From UBA2991 sp965221735 (GTDB lineage Bacteria > Chloroflexota > Dehalococcoidia > Tepidiformales > Tepidiformaceae), in the NCBI GenBank assembly GCA_965221735.1, contig OZ244910.1, positions 930,001 to 994,000 of the forward strand: a stretch of 64,000 nucleotides of DNA, given 5' to 3'. Position numbers and translations under genes: made by a program. A model generated the notes under the pieces. The model was not told the DNA's origin and searched no databases. It saw only the letters and a list, made by a program, of their open reading frames with translations. Positions 16,650 to 26,101 of the stretch are shown one piece after another (the stretch's first letter is position 1; the number at the start of each line of letters is the position of its first letter).

Positions 16650-17997
16650 AGCGTTCCTCCCCGGGCTCCCGTTGCCGGGCGAGGCGGTCGGCCAGCGACG
16701 CCTCCGCTCCCAGCGAGCCCGCGTGATAGTACCGCGTCTCGCCCAGTTCTTCGGGCAGGTAGCGCTCGCCTTCCGCGAAATGGTCGGGCTCGTCGTGCGC
16801 GTACCGGTAGCCGGAGCCGTAGCCCATCTCCCGCATCAGCCCGGTGGCCGCGTTGCGCAGGTGCAGGGGAACGGGCAGGTGCGAGGTGCGCCGCGCGTCC
16901 TCGCTCGCCCGCGCGTACGCCGTCAGGGCCGTGTTGCTCTTGGGCGCGAGCGCCAGGTAGAGCGCGCACTCCGCCATCGGCAGGAACCCCTCCGGCATGC
17001 CGATGAAGTGCACCGCCTGCTGGCAGGAGGTCGCCACGCCCAGCGCCTGCGGATCCGCCAGCCCGATGTCCTCCGCCGCCAGGATCACCATGCGCCGCAC
17101 GATGAACAGCGGGTCCTCGCCCGCCTCCACCATCCGCGCGAGCCAGTAGACCGCCGCGTCCGGATCCGACCCTCGCACGGACTTGATGAACGCCGAGATG
17201 GCGTCGTAGTGGTAGTCGCCTTCCTTGTCGTAGTAGGGGCGGCGCTCCTGCAGCGCTCGCCGCACGTCCCCGCTCCCGATGCGCTCCCGGCCGTCGCGCC
17301 GCGCCGAGTCAGCCGCGATCTCGAGGGCGCTCAGCGCCGCCCGCGCGTCTCCGTGGGCGCCCTCGACCAGCGCCTCCCGCGCGTCCTGCTCGATCGCGAG
17401 CCCCAGCGATCCCAGCCCCCGCTCCGCATCCCCGAGCGCCCGTTCGACGATGTTGGCGAGGTCGTCTTCCGCCAGCGCCTCCAGCCGCACCACCCGCACC
17501 CGGCTCAGCAGCGGCGCCACCACCTCGAACGACGGGTTCTCCGTCGTCGCCCCGATGAGCGTGACGGTGCCGTTCTCGACATACGGGAGGATGACGTCTT
17601 GCTGCGCCTTGTTGAACCGGTGAATCTCGTCGATGAAGAGCACCGTGCGAACGCCGGCGTCCCGGCGCTGCTGCGCTTCCCCGATGACCCGGCGCAGCTC
17701 CGCTACCCCCGAGGCGACCGCCGACAGCGCCACGAACTCGCCCTCCGCCTCGCTCGCGAGGATGCGCGCCAGCGTCGTCTTCCCGCACCCCGGCGGCCCC
17801 CAGAGGACAATCGACGGCAGCGTCGCGCCCGTCGCCACCCGTCCGAGCAGCGCATCCGGACCCACCGCCGGCTGCTGCCCGACGAATTCCTCGAGCGTGC
17901 GTGGCCGCATCCGCGCCGCGAGCGGCGCGTCGGCCCGCTCGCCCGCGGAGAAGCCCAGCGACGCCTGCAGTCCTCGGGTGTCTCGTTGCCGCGGCAT
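16624..17997 (-). CDS. rarA: AAA+ ATPase RarA (MgsA), replication-associated recombination protein
   Basis: A 457-residue clamp-loader-like ATPase acting at stalled replication forks. It starts with ASLGFSAGERADAPLAARMRP and TLEEFVGQQ. Walker A is WGPPGCGKTTLAR near residue 67, Walker B is LFIDEIHRFNKAQQD near residue 120, and sensor 1 is IGATTENPSFEV. The C-terminal MgsA domain contains DPLFIVRRMVILAAEDIGLADP and the RYAHDEPDHF motif. Its start lies two bases from the mutS2 stop, so the pair is probably one operon. Confidence 0.93.
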   Translation of the reverse strand: MPRQRDTRGLQASLGFSAGERADAPLAARMRPRTLEEFVGQQPAVGPDALLGRVATGATLPSIVLWGPPGCGKTTLARILASEAEGEFVALSAVASGVAELRRVIGEAQQRRDAGVRTVLFIDEIHRFNKAQQDVILPYVENGTVTLIGATTENPSFEVVAPLLSRVRVVRLEALAEDDLANIVERALGDAERGLGSLGLAIEQDAREALVEGAHGDARAALSALEIAADSARRDGRERIGSGDVRRALQERRPYYDKEGDYHYDAISAFIKSVRGSDPDAAVYWLARMVEAGEDPLFIVRRMVILAAEDIGLADPQALGVATSCQQAVHFIGMPEGFLPMAECALYLALAPKSNTALTAYARASEDARRTSHLPVPLHLRNAATGLMREMGYGSGYRYAHDEPDHFAEGERYLPEELGETRYYHAGSLGAEASLADRLARQREPGEERSDSSSDSG

Positions 17998-17999
17998 CG

Positions 18000-20345
18000 T
18001 CAGCCGGCCAGCACGGCGATGGTCACGCCGTCGCCGCCTTCCCGTGGCGGCGCCGTCTCGTAGCGACGCACGAGCGGGTGGCGGGCGAGCGCCTCGCGGA
18101 TGGCCGCGCGCAGCGCTCCCGTGCCCTTCCCGTGGATGATGCGGATCGAAGGCAGCCCCGCCCGAAACGCCTCGTCGAGGTGCCCCTCGAAGTTCAGGAC
18201 CGCCTCCTCCGCCCGCTGACCGCGCAGGTCGAGTTCGACCGCGACCGATGTCGCCGGGGGCAGGTCAATCGTCGCCCTGCCGCGCGTCGTGAGCTGCGGT
18301 TCCGTCCGCTCGATCCGGTCGACCGACACCTTCATGCGCATCGACCCGAACCGCACCTCGACGCGCCCGTCCGCCCCCACGCCCGTCACCGCCTCCCCCT
18401 GCTGCGGGATGTCCCGCACGCGAACGATGTCGCCCGGCGAGACCGAGTCGAGCCAGGCGGTCGCTCGCTCCGTCGCCTGCTTGCCTGCCGCTTCGATTTC
18501 CGCGTCGAGCGCCTGCAGGCGCTCCGCCGCTTCCCGGTCGACCGTGCGCTCCCGTTCGCGGCGCTCAAGGCGCTCCAGTTCGCGCTGCGCCCGCGCGACC
18601 AGCGCCTCCCCTTCCCTCCGCGCCCGCCCCAGGATCGTCTCGCGCTCGGACTCGATCGTGCGGTGCTGCTCGGCCAGCTGATGGCGCAACTCTTCCGCTT
18701 CGCGCCGCGCTTCCTCCTCGCGGCTGCGCGCCTCGGCGGCGCCCGCCCGCTCCCGGCGCGCCTCGTCCAGCAGCCCGTCCAATTCCCGGGTCTCCGGCGC
18801 GACCCGTTCCTCCGCTCGATCGAGCACACCCTCGTCGATGCCCAGCCGCCGCGCGATCGCGATCGCGTTCGACTGTCCCGGCAGCCCGATCGTGAGGTGG
18901 AACGTCGGGCTCAGCGTCTGCAGGTCGAACTCCACGGAGGCGTTTCGCAGGCGCGGCTCCTCTTGCGCGAACGTCTTCAGCTCGCCGTGGTGCGTTGTCG
19001 CGATGATCGTGCAGCCGCGGTCCAGCAGCGTTTCCAGAACGGCGCGCGAGAGCGCCGCCCCCTCCTCTGGATCGGTGCCCGCACCCAGCTCGTCGAGCAG
19101 CACCAGGGTTCCGGGCGCTGCCGCTTCCAGGATCCCGCCCACGGTCCGCATGTGCGACGAGAACGTCGAGAGCGACTGCTCAATCGACTGCTCGTCGCCG
19201 ATGTCGGCGTGGATCGCCCCGTAGGTCACGAAGCGGCTGCCCTCGTCGCAGGGGACGGGCAGACCCGCCTGCGCCATGAGCGTGAGCAGCCCCACCGTCT
19301 TCAGCGCCACCGTCTTGCCGCCCGTGTTCGGACCGGTGATCAGCAACCCCGGCTCTTCCTCGCTCAGGTCGAGGTCGATCGGCACGACGTCGCCGTGCAG
19401 CAGGGGGTGCCGCGCCCGCACGAGCGTCGTTTCGCCCCACTGGCCCAGCCAGGAGTCGTCGCCGTCCGCACGCGGCAGGTGGGCGCCCAGCCGTTTCCCC
19501 AGCAGCACCTTCGCCCGGAGCAGGTCGAGCCGTGCCATCGCTTCCAGCGTTGCCAGCGCCTCGTCCTCGCGCTCCCCCACCATCGCCGAGAGTTGCAGGA
19601 GCACGCGGCGCTCCTCGCGCTCCTCGGCGAGTTGGAGCTCGCGCACCTCGTTGCCGGTCTCGACGACGCTCATCGGCTCGAGGAAAACCGTCGCCCCGCT
19701 CGACGACACGTCGTGGACGATGCCGGGAAGCTGCCCGCGGAAGTCCGCCTTCACGGGGATGACCATGCGCCCGTTCCGCTCCGTGAGCAGCTCCTCCTGG
19801 GCAACGCCCCGCCGCACCGCGTCCCCCAGGGCGGTCCTCGCTCGCTGTTCGAGGCGCCCCTGCGCGACCCGCAGCTCGCGGCGAACCGCCGCCAGCTCCG
19901 GGCTTGCATCGTCGGCCACCGCCGCCCGGGGCGTGATCGCGCGCTGCACCTCGGTGACGAACGACCGGAAGTCCGCGATCGCTTCCGCGATCGCCGCGAT
20001 GCGAGGCGTGTGCTCGGCGAGGCGCTCGGCGAGCTGGCGCGCCCGCCGGGCCGTGTCGAACGACCCCGCCGCCTCCTGCAGATCGGTGGGCTCAAGCGCC
20101 TGCCCGATCGTCGCCGCGTGTACCAGCGGTCGCAGGTCGCGCATGCCCCCCAGGGGCACGTCGAGCCCCATCTGGTCGATGTTCGTCATCTCCGCGGTCT
20201 CGGCCTGCAGCGTCAGGACGGCCTCGTGCTCGCGCTCGGGCTCCAGCGCGAGCGCCAGTTCCCGGCCCAGGCTGAAGGCGGTTTCGCCCGCCAGCATCGC
20301 CCGCACTCTGTCGAACTCCAGCACGCGGAGAGTGTGGTCGTTCAT
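18000..20345 (-). CDS. mutS2: Endonuclease MutS2 (ribosome/recombination factor)
   Basis: A 781-residue MutS2. It begins MNDHTLRVLEFDRV, has core and lever domains (about 10-300), and a MutS ATPase with ITGPNTGGKTVALKTVG near residue 340 and LLDELGAGTDPEEG near 415. A long charged coiled coil (about 510-640) and a C-terminal Smr nuclease domain (VELDLRGQRAEEAV, IRIIHGKGTGALR) follow. MutS2 suppresses recombination and, in Bacillus, rescues collided ribosomes. The start is the ATG at 20345, not the longer frame to 20381, since a TACGCT -10 box (20352-20357) ends six bases upstream, suggesting a leaderless mRNA. Confidence 0.93.
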   Translation of the reverse strand: MNDHTLRVLEFDRVRAMLAGETAFSLGRELALALEPEREHEAVLTLQAETAEMTNIDQMGLDVPLGGMRDLRPLVHAATIGQALEPTDLQEAAGSFDTARRARQLAERLAEHTPRIAAIAEAIADFRSFVTEVQRAITPRAAVADDASPELAAVRRELRVAQGRLEQRARTALGDAVRRGVAQEELLTERNGRMVIPVKADFRGQLPGIVHDVSSSGATVFLEPMSVVETGNEVRELQLAEEREERRVLLQLSAMVGEREDEALATLEAMARLDLLRAKVLLGKRLGAHLPRADGDDSWLGQWGETTLVRARHPLLHGDVVPIDLDLSEEEPGLLITGPNTGGKTVALKTVGLLTLMAQAGLPVPCDEGSRFVTYGAIHADIGDEQSIEQSLSTFSSHMRTVGGILEAAAPGTLVLLDELGAGTDPEEGAALSRAVLETLLDRGCTIIATTHHGELKTFAQEEPRLRNASVEFDLQTLSPTFHLTIGLPGQSNAIAIARRLGIDEGVLDRAEERVAPETRELDGLLDEARRERAGAAEARSREEEARREAEELRHQLAEQHRTIESERETILGRARREGEALVARAQRELERLERRERERTVDREAAERLQALDAEIEAAGKQATERATAWLDSVSPGDIVRVRDIPQQGEAVTGVGADGRVEVRFGSMRMKVSVDRIERTEPQLTTRGRATIDLPPATSVAVELDLRGQRAEEAVLNFEGHLDEAFRAGLPSIRIIHGKGTGALRAAIREALARHPLVRRYETAPPREGGDGVTIAVLAG

Positions 20346-20466
20346 GGCCTCAGCGTACGTCCTCGCCCACGGCGGGACCACAGACAGGGAAAAGGACTGC
20401 GTGTTTCGGCGCTCATCTCAAACCGCTAAGCTGATTGGCCCGGCGCCTTGCGCAAGAGAGGGTTGG

Positions 20467-21972
20467 ATGCTGAAGAAGGTCTTGATCGCCAACCGCGGAG
20501 AGATCGCGTTGCGGATCGTGCGTGGCCTGCACGACCTCGGGATCACCTCGGTGGCCATCTATTCCGAGGTGGACAGCCTCTCCCGCCACGTGCGCTATGC
20601 CGATGAGGCCTACCTCATCGGCCCGCCCGAGGCGTCCGAGAGCTACCTCAACGTCGAGCGCATCCTCGACATTGCCACCGCCTGTGGCGCCGACGCCATT
20701 CATCCCGGCTACGGGTTCCTCGCCGAGAACGCCGGCTTCGCCGAAGCCTGCGAGGAGGCGGGGCTCACCTTCATCGGTCCCTCGCCCGCCTCCATCCGCC
20801 TCCTTGGCGACAAGAACGCCGCGCGCTCGCTGGCGGCTAGCGTGGGCGTGCCCGTGGTGCCCGGGACCGATCCCCTGGAGTCGCACGACGACGCCCCCGC
20901 TCTCGCGCGCGCGATCGGCTACCCGATCGCGATCAAGGCGGCGGCGGGCGGCGGCGGGCGCGGCATCCGCTTCGTCGAGCGCGAGGAAGATCTGACCCGC
21001 GCTCTCTCCCTGGCCAGCCGCGAGGCCGAGGCCGCCTTTAGCGACGGCACGCTATACCTGGAAAAGCAGATGCAGGGCGTCCGCCACATCGAGGTGCAGA
21101 TCATCGCCGACACCTTTGGGAACGTGATTCCCCTGGGCGAGCGCGAGTGCTCCATCCAGCGCCGCCACCAGAAGATCATCGAGGAGACCCCGTCCGTCGT
21201 CGTCGGCTCCGAGCTGCGCCGTGCCCTCAATCGCGCGGCCGTTCGCGTTGCCCGCGCTGCGGGCTACCGAAGCGCCGGAACGGTCGAGTTCCTGCTGACC
21301 GAGGACGAGCAGTACTACTTCCTCGAGGTGAACGCCCGCCTCCAGGTCGAGCATCCCGTGACCGAGATGACGACCGGCGTCGACATCGTGAAGGACCAGA
21401 TCATCGTCGCCAGCGGCTTTGAGCTCCCGTACGACGAGAGCGACCTCATCATGCGCGGCTGGGCAATCGAGTGCCGCATCGTCGCCGAGGACCCCCAGAA
21501 CGGCTTCCTGCCGTCGGTGGGGCGCATCGTCTTCTCCCGTGAACCCGCCGGCCCCGGCATCCGCGTCGAGAGCTGCCTGCACGACGGGTTCGAGGTGACG
21601 CCCTACTACGACTCCCTCCTCGCCAAGGTGACCGCCTGGGGCACCGACCGCGAGGATGCCCGCACCCGCATGATCCGCGCCCTCCAGGAGTCCCGCGTGG
21701 TCGGCGTCGCCACGAACATCCCCTACCTCCTCGAGATTCTCGATCTGCCCGCCTTCATCGAGGGGCGGCTCGATACGGACTTCCTCGACCGCCACCAGGT
21801 CGAGGGTCGCCACTCCGAGGAGCCACTGCGCGAGGCGGCCGCCATTGCCGCCCTCCTCACCCTCTCCGGCGAGGGGCGCTCGCTGGTGACCGCCGCCGAC
21901 GCGCGGAATCAGCGCCAGACGCCGTCCGCCTGGCGGCAGCAAGCGATGGGACGATGGCCGAAAAGTATCTGA
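20467..21972 (+). CDS. accC: Biotin carboxylase (acetyl/propionyl-CoA carboxylase subunit)
   Basis: A 501-residue biotin carboxylase. It starts MLKKVLIANRGEIALRIVRG, has the ATP-grasp glycine loop KAAAGGGGRGIR near residue 160, IQRRHQKIIEE near 235, and NARLQVEHPVTE near 290 with catalytic Glu and Arg. It carboxylates biotin on the carrier protein encoded immediately downstream (19-base overlap). A carboxyltransferase is not in the window, so whether the complex makes malonyl-CoA, methylmalonyl-CoA or another product is open. The C-terminal 50 residues extend beyond the usual AccC end. A TAAGCT -10-like box lies about 40 bases upstream. Confidence 0.92.
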   Translation: MLKKVLIANRGEIALRIVRGLHDLGITSVAIYSEVDSLSRHVRYADEAYLIGPPEASESYLNVERILDIATACGADAIHPGYGFLAENAGFAEACEEAGLTFIGPSPASIRLLGDKNAARSLAASVGVPVVPGTDPLESHDDAPALARAIGYPIAIKAAAGGGGRGIRFVEREEDLTRALSLASREAEAAFSDGTLYLEKQMQGVRHIEVQIIADTFGNVIPLGERECSIQRRHQKIIEETPSVVVGSELRRALNRAAVRVARAAGYRSAGTVEFLLTEDEQYYFLEVNARLQVEHPVTEMTTGVDIVKDQIIVASGFELPYDESDLIMRGWAIECRIVAEDPQNGFLPSVGRIVFSREPAGPGIRVESCLHDGFEVTPYYDSLLAKVTAWGTDREDARTRMIRALQESRVVGVATNIPYLLEILDLPAFIEGRLDTDFLDRHQVEGRHSEEPLREAAAIAALLTLSGEGRSLVTAADARNQRQTPSAWRQQAMGRWPKSI

Positions 21973-22499
21973 TCCAGGTCGACGACCAGCCGATCGAGGC
22001 TGAGCTGGAACGCCTGAACGGCGGCGGCGCGGCGCGAGTTCGCCTGCACGCCGATGGCGAGTGGCAGTTCGCCGAGATGCAGCACGTGCGCGCCGGCCTG
22101 CACGTCGTCATGCTCGACAACCACCCGGTTGAGCTCTACATCGAGCGCCGCGGCAGCGCCGTCGACGTCACCATCGGCCGGCGCACCTACCACATCCAGA
22201 TCGGACGCGGTCGCCGCGCCGCCAGCATGGCCGCCGCGGCAGCCGCCGCCAGCGACGGCATCGTGCGCATCAACGCGCCCATGACCGGGAACGTGCTCGA
22301 GGTTCGCGCCGAGCCGGGCGCGGAGGTCGAGGCCGGCGAGGTTCTTGTCGTCATCGAGTCGATGAAGATGAACAACGAGCTCCGCGCGCCCGCCGCCGGT
22401 GTGGTCGAGCGTGTCGGCGCGGTGGTCGATGCACAGGTCGAGGAAGGCGCCGAGCTCGTCGTCATTAGCCCGCGGGAAGATTCGAACGGATCGGCCTGA
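21954..22499 (+). CDS. Biotin carboxyl carrier protein
   Basis: A 181-residue carrier. The C-terminal biotinyl domain (about 105-172) has APMTGNVLEV, the biotinylation site ESMKMNNELRAP (Lys of MKM) and the mirror half APAAGVVERVG. The N-terminal 80 residues form a beta-rich region like that before the carrier domain of acyl-CoA carboxylase alpha chains, so the gene looks like the C-terminal part of such a chain encoded separately. The linker is Ala-rich. It overlaps accC by 19 bases. The biotin ligase that would load it is encoded at 51850. Confidence 0.9.
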   Translation: MAEKYLIQVDDQPIEAELERLNGGGAARVRLHADGEWQFAEMQHVRAGLHVVMLDNHPVELYIERRGSAVDVTIGRRTYHIQIGRGRRAASMAAAAAAASDGIVRINAPMTGNVLEVRAEPGAEVEAGEVLVVIESMKMNNELRAPAAGVVERVGAVVDAQVEEGAELVVISPREDSNGSA

Positions 22500-22511
22500 A
22501 TACCGTTTCCG

Positions 22512-22540
22512 TTGACCCGTATGATGTTGTTCCGTACGGT
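22512..22540 (+). promoter_or_regulatory. Promoter of the SRP RNA
   Basis: TTGACC (22512-22517), a 17-bp spacer and TACGGT (22535-22540) place the start near 22547-22551, exactly at the predicted 5' end of the SRP RNA. Confidence 0.7.
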
Positions 22541-22550
22541 ACGCGCCCGG

Positions 22551-22816
22551 CCGTGCTAGGCGGGGAGCTAGCGGTGCCCTGTAACCCGCAAACCGCTCCA
22601 GCGGGGCTGAATTCCCGTCCGAGGGGTCGTCTCTCCGGGGACTGCCTTCGCAAAGCGGCGTTGACGATCTGGTCCTGCGCGGCGGAGCACTACGAACCTG
22701 GTCAGGTCCGGAAGGAAGCAGCCATAAGTAGAACGCTCCGGGCGCCGCAGAATCACCGGGTCCGAGCTGGCTCGCGCGGTGCAAGCCTGGCATTCACTTC
22801 GACGACGGGTGCACGG
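22551..22816 (+). ncRNA. ffs: Signal recognition particle RNA (large, Alu-containing type)
   Basis: The conserved SRP54-binding hairpin is unmistakable at about 22689-22718: GAACCTGGTCAGGTCCGGAA followed by GGAAGCAGCC. The 5' part (GTGCTAGGCGGGGAGCTAGC and GTGCCCTGTAACCCGC) matches the Alu domain of Gram-positive-type SRP RNA. The ends pair (CCGTGC at 22551-22556 with GCACGG at 22811-22816), giving about 266 nt. Ends are estimated from this pairing. Confidence 0.93.
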
Positions 22817-22874
22817 TCGCTGCCGGATTTCGCCGGCCATCCGGAAACGGGTGGCGACAGGGGAGGGGGTGCCC

Positions 22875-24383
22875 TTGGCCCGTAGCCTGCCTCGCCCCCG
22901 CCCGGCCATCGAGTCCCCGCCGGTTATCGGGCGGCCCTTCGGCGGTTTTGATCCCATCGAGTACTCCCGTTCCGGTCGCGGTCGCCGGCACGCCGCGGCC
23001 ATGCTGGTGGTCGCGCTTCTGGTCGTGCTCGCCTTCCAGCTCTTCCCCATCCAGAACCTCACCCTGGTGACGGGCGACACGACCGTGCAGGTGCGCTCCA
23101 CCTTCGGCGACGAGCAGGAAGCGCTCTCGGCTGCCGCTCTCGATCTCGGCCCCGGCGACCGCGTCCTCGTCGCCCGCAGCGGCGATCAGGCCGCTCTCGC
23201 GGTCCAGCGGGCCATGCCCGTGGTCGTTCACGCCGATGGCGCCCGTATCGAGGTGCGCACCAGGGCCCGCACCGTCGCCGGAGCCCTCGCCCTCGCCAAC
23301 GTCGAGGTCGGGGACGGCGACCGGATCTACGTCGAAGGTTCCCGTACCGACCCGGGTCACGAGCTCAACGGCCTCGCCCCCGGGTCCGTTTCCGCTGCCT
23401 CCGACAGCCAGCCCCTGCGCATCGAGATCGTCCGCGCCCTTCCGGAGGAGCCCGTCACGGACTCGAGCGCTGCGGCGGCGTCTCCGCCGGGAGCCGAGGT
23501 GGCCCCGGTGCTTGAGGCGGTGCCCGCCCGGCGCGTCCTCAGCGTGCTCGTCGACCCCAACGCCTGGAGGCCCATCGAGAGTTCGTCCCCGCCCGACGTG
23601 GAGACGCTCTTCCGCGCCGTTGCCGCCCTCCCCGCGAGGGTCCTGATCACGGTCAATATCGGCGGCCAGGTTGACACGTTGCGGATCGCCGCCGAGCGGG
23701 TGGAGGACGTGCTCACCCACCTCGGCGTCGAGCTGGGCGAGCACGATCGCATCTCCCATCGCCTCGATGCGGCCGTGACCCCGGACATGGAGCTCGTCGT
23801 GCTCTTCGTCGAGAAGGTCGTCGAGGAGTACATCGAGCAGACCCCGCCGACCATCCACTGGCGCGACGACCACACGCTCGCGCCCGGCGAGGTTCGCGTC
23901 ATCGAGGGAACGCCCGGCGAAGTACGGGTCTGGGAGGAAGTGACCTACGAGAACGGCGCCGAAATCGCCCGTACGCCGCACTCCGCCCTCGTCGTGTCGG
24001 AACCCGTTTCCGGCGAGCGCCTCCGCGGCCCGGTGGCCGAGGACGGCGTCTCTCCCGTCGTCGTCGACGACTACACCGGACCCTACCGCGAGAAGCTGCG
24101 CGTGTGGGCCACCTGGTACAACGCCACGCACGGGTGGGCGCCTCCGGGGCATCCCGGCTATGGCATCACCTTTACCGGCGTCCCCCTTGAGTACGGCATC
24201 TGCGCGGTCGATCCGGACTACATTCCCCTCGGCACCAGGTTCTACGTGCCCGGCTACGGTGAGTGCCTCGCCGCCGACACCGGCGGGCTCATCAACGGCT
24301 ACGACGTGGACCTCGGCTTTCCCGAAGGCCATCCGCCTGAGCCGTGGCACACCGGCTACGTCCACATCTACATCCTCGACTGA
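22875..24383 (+). CDS. G5/DUF348 and 3D-domain cell-wall protein (YabE/Rpf-like)
   Basis: A 502-residue secreted or membrane-anchored protein. A single membrane segment at about 40-58 (AAAMLVVALLVVLAFQLF) is followed by DUF348-type repeats (TFGDEQEALSAAALDLGPGDRV; RTVAGALALANVEVGDGD; RVEDVLTHLGVELGEHD), a G5 domain (about 315-395, EVRVIEGTPGEVRVWEEVTYENG) and a C-terminal 3D domain with ATWYNATH, IPLGTRFYVPGYG, AADTGGLINGYDVDL. The 3D domain is the MltA-like catalytic fold, so peptidoglycan lysis or remodelling is likely. The frame stays open into the SRP RNA, but TTG at 22875 follows GGGAGG by eight bases and is the best start; GTG 22869 is too close. Confidence 0.82.
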   Translation: MARSLPRPRPAIESPPVIGRPFGGFDPIEYSRSGRGRRHAAAMLVVALLVVLAFQLFPIQNLTLVTGDTTVQVRSTFGDEQEALSAAALDLGPGDRVLVARSGDQAALAVQRAMPVVVHADGARIEVRTRARTVAGALALANVEVGDGDRIYVEGSRTDPGHELNGLAPGSVSAASDSQPLRIEIVRALPEEPVTDSSAAAASPPGAEVAPVLEAVPARRVLSVLVDPNAWRPIESSSPPDVETLFRAVAALPARVLITVNIGGQVDTLRIAAERVEDVLTHLGVELGEHDRISHRLDAAVTPDMELVVLFVEKVVEEYIEQTPPTIHWRDDHTLAPGEVRVIEGTPGEVRVWEEVTYENGAEIARTPHSALVVSEPVSGERLRGPVAEDGVSPVVVDDYTGPYREKLRVWATWYNATHGWAPPGHPGYGITFTGVPLEYGICAVDPDYIPLGTRFYVPGYGECLAADTGGLINGYDVDLGFPEGHPPEPWHTGYVHIYILD

Positions 24384-24411
24384 CCCGCGCGGCCCGGCCT
24401 ACCATCGCACC

Positions 24412-25233
24412 ATGAGCCCACGATCACGGGGACCGCGCGCCCGCAAGGCGCTCGGCCAGCACTTCCTGACCGACACCGGCGTGCTGGCCGACATCGCGGC
24501 AGCCGTGCGGGTGCCCGAGGGCGGCGTCCTCTTCGAGATCGGCGCCGGCACGGGCCAGCTCACCGGAACCCTGCTGGACGCCGGCCATGAGGTCGTCGCG
24601 CTGGAGATCGAACCGCGTTTGCTCGACCACCTCCGCCGGCGCTTCGCCGGCCGTGAACGCCTCACGCTGGTTCAGGGCGACGCCCGCATCCTCGACCTGG
24701 CCGAGGTCATTCCCGCCGGACGCCCCTTCGGGGTCGTCGGGAACCTCCCCTACTTCGCCGCCAACCCCATCATCCGCCATCTGCTCGAAGGCCGCCCCCG
24801 CGCGACTGAGCTCGTCGTGATGGTGCAGCGCGAGGTTGCCCGCGAGATCACCGCCAGCCCCGGCAAGCTCTCGCTGCTGGGCATTTCCGTCCAGAACCAC
24901 GCCGTAGCCGAACCGCTCTTCGATGTCCCCCCCATCGCCTTCGACCCGCCCCCCGCCGTCCACTCCTCCGTCGTTCGCCTCACGCTGCGCCAGGCCCCGC
25001 TCGTCCCGGGCGAGCGCGACGAGGCCTTCTTCGCGCTCGTATCGGGAGCCTTCCGCAACCCCCGCAAGCAGATCCACAACGCCCTCTCCCGCGCCCCCGG
25101 TCATGTACCCGACGCCGTCCGCCCCGCCCTCGACGCGGCTGGCATCGACTCCCACCGCCGCCCCGAGACCCTCGACATCCCGGAGTGGCTCGCCCTCCTC
25201 GACGCCTTCGAGGCCCCGGCTCCCCATGCCTGA
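24412..25233 (+). CDS. rsmA: 16S rRNA dimethyladenosine transferase RsmA (KsgA)
   Basis: A 273-residue SAM-dependent enzyme dimethylating two adenosines near the 3' end of 16S rRNA. Motifs: RKALGQHFLTDTGVLADIA, the SAM loop FEIGAGTGQLTGTLL (about 42), LEIEPRLLDHL, the catalytic GNLPYFAANPII (about 107) and FDPPPAVHSSVVRL. The ATG is six bases after a TACCAT -10 box (24400-24405), suggesting a leaderless mRNA. It overlaps ispE by eight bases, as often seen. Confidence 0.94.
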   Translation: MSPRSRGPRARKALGQHFLTDTGVLADIAAAVRVPEGGVLFEIGAGTGQLTGTLLDAGHEVVALEIEPRLLDHLRRRFAGRERLTLVQGDARILDLAEVIPAGRPFGVVGNLPYFAANPIIRHLLEGRPRATELVVMVQREVAREITASPGKLSLLGISVQNHAVAEPLFDVPPIAFDPPPAVHSSVVRLTLRQAPLVPGERDEAFFALVSGAFRNPRKQIHNALSRAPGHVPDAVRPALDAAGIDSHRRPETLDIPEWLALLDAFEAPAPHA

Positions 25234-26101
25234 CACGCTGACCGGCCTCGCTCCCGCCAAGATCAATCTCACTCTCGAGATCGGCGGCACTCGTCCCGAT
25301 GGCTACCACGACCTCTCCAGCATCCTCCAGGCGCTTGCTCTCGCCGACGAGGTGACCCTGCAGCCTGCGACTGCGACCTCCATCGAGAGCACCGGCCCGT
25401 TCGCCGGCGGCTCCCCGGCCGGGCCCGAGAACCTCGCCTGGCGCGCAATCGACGCCCTCGCCGCCGCCCTCGGGCGTGAGCCCGAACCCTTCCGCATCCG
25501 CATCGTGAAGCGCATCCCGGCCGCCGGCGGGCTGGGCGGGGGCGCCTCCGACGCCGCTACCGCCCTCCGCCTGCTCGCCCGTCACTGGCCCGATACCACC
25601 GAGGACGCGCTCGCGACCGCCGCCGCTGCGGTCGGCAGCGACGAGCCGTTCTTCCTTGCGGGCGGCACGGCGCTCGTCGAGGGTCGCGGCGAGCGCGTCA
25701 CCCCCCTCCCCGACCTTCCCCCGCACGGCGTCGTGCTCTTCACTCCGCCCGACACCCTCCCCAACAAGACCGCCACACTCTTCCGCGCCCTCGACCGCGA
25801 CGGCCTGGTGGACGAACCGACGGTGAGTTCGGCGTTGGCGAAGCGCCTGCCCGTGGAGATCACGGGCGCCGACCTCTACAACAGCTTCGAGCGGGTCGCC
25901 TTCGACTGCTTCCCGGGCCTGGCCGGCCTCTGGGAGCAGCTCGAGGCGAGGACGGGGGAGGCCATCCGTCTCGCAGGCGCCGGCCCGACCCTGTTCTGGA
26001 TCGGTCCCGAGGACCAGACGGAGCGCGTGAGGAGCGCCGCTGAAGGACTCGACTGCACGATCATCCCCACGACCACGGCCGGTTCGCTATGGCGGCGCTG
26101 A
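25226..26101 (+). CDS. ispE: 4-diphosphocytidyl-2-C-methyl-D-erythritol kinase
   Basis: A 291-residue GHMP kinase of the MEP isoprenoid pathway. It has LAPAKINLTLEIGGTRPDGY at the N-terminus with the catalytic Lys and Asp region, and the ATP-binding PAAGGLGGGASDAATALRL near residue 93. The C-terminal loop is LAGAGPTLFWIG. The start is the ATG at 25226, overlapping rsmA. Its product supplies isoprenoids, including the lipid carrier made by UppS encoded later in the window. Confidence 0.93.
   Translation: MPDTLTGLAPAKINLTLEIGGTRPDGYHDLSSILQALALADEVTLQPATATSIESTGPFAGGSPAGPENLAWRAIDALAAALGREPEPFRIRIVKRIPAAGGLGGGASDAATALRLLARHWPDTTEDALATAAAAVGSDEPFFLAGGTALVEGRGERVTPLPDLPPHGVVLFTPPDTLPNKTATLFRALDRDGLVDEPTVSSALAKRLPVEITGADLYNSFERVAFDCFPGLAGLWEQLEARTGEAIRLAGAGPTLFWIGPEDQTERVRSAAEGLDCTIIPTTTAGSLWRR

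Noticed and set aside
17901..20429. 842-codon plus-strand frame
   Set aside because: Antisense of mutS2; long shadow frames are usual in high-GC sequence, and it has no family motifs.
22779..22874. Upstream extension of the G5/3D protein
   Set aside because: It runs through the 3' end of SRP RNA; a good ribosome site is found only before 22875.
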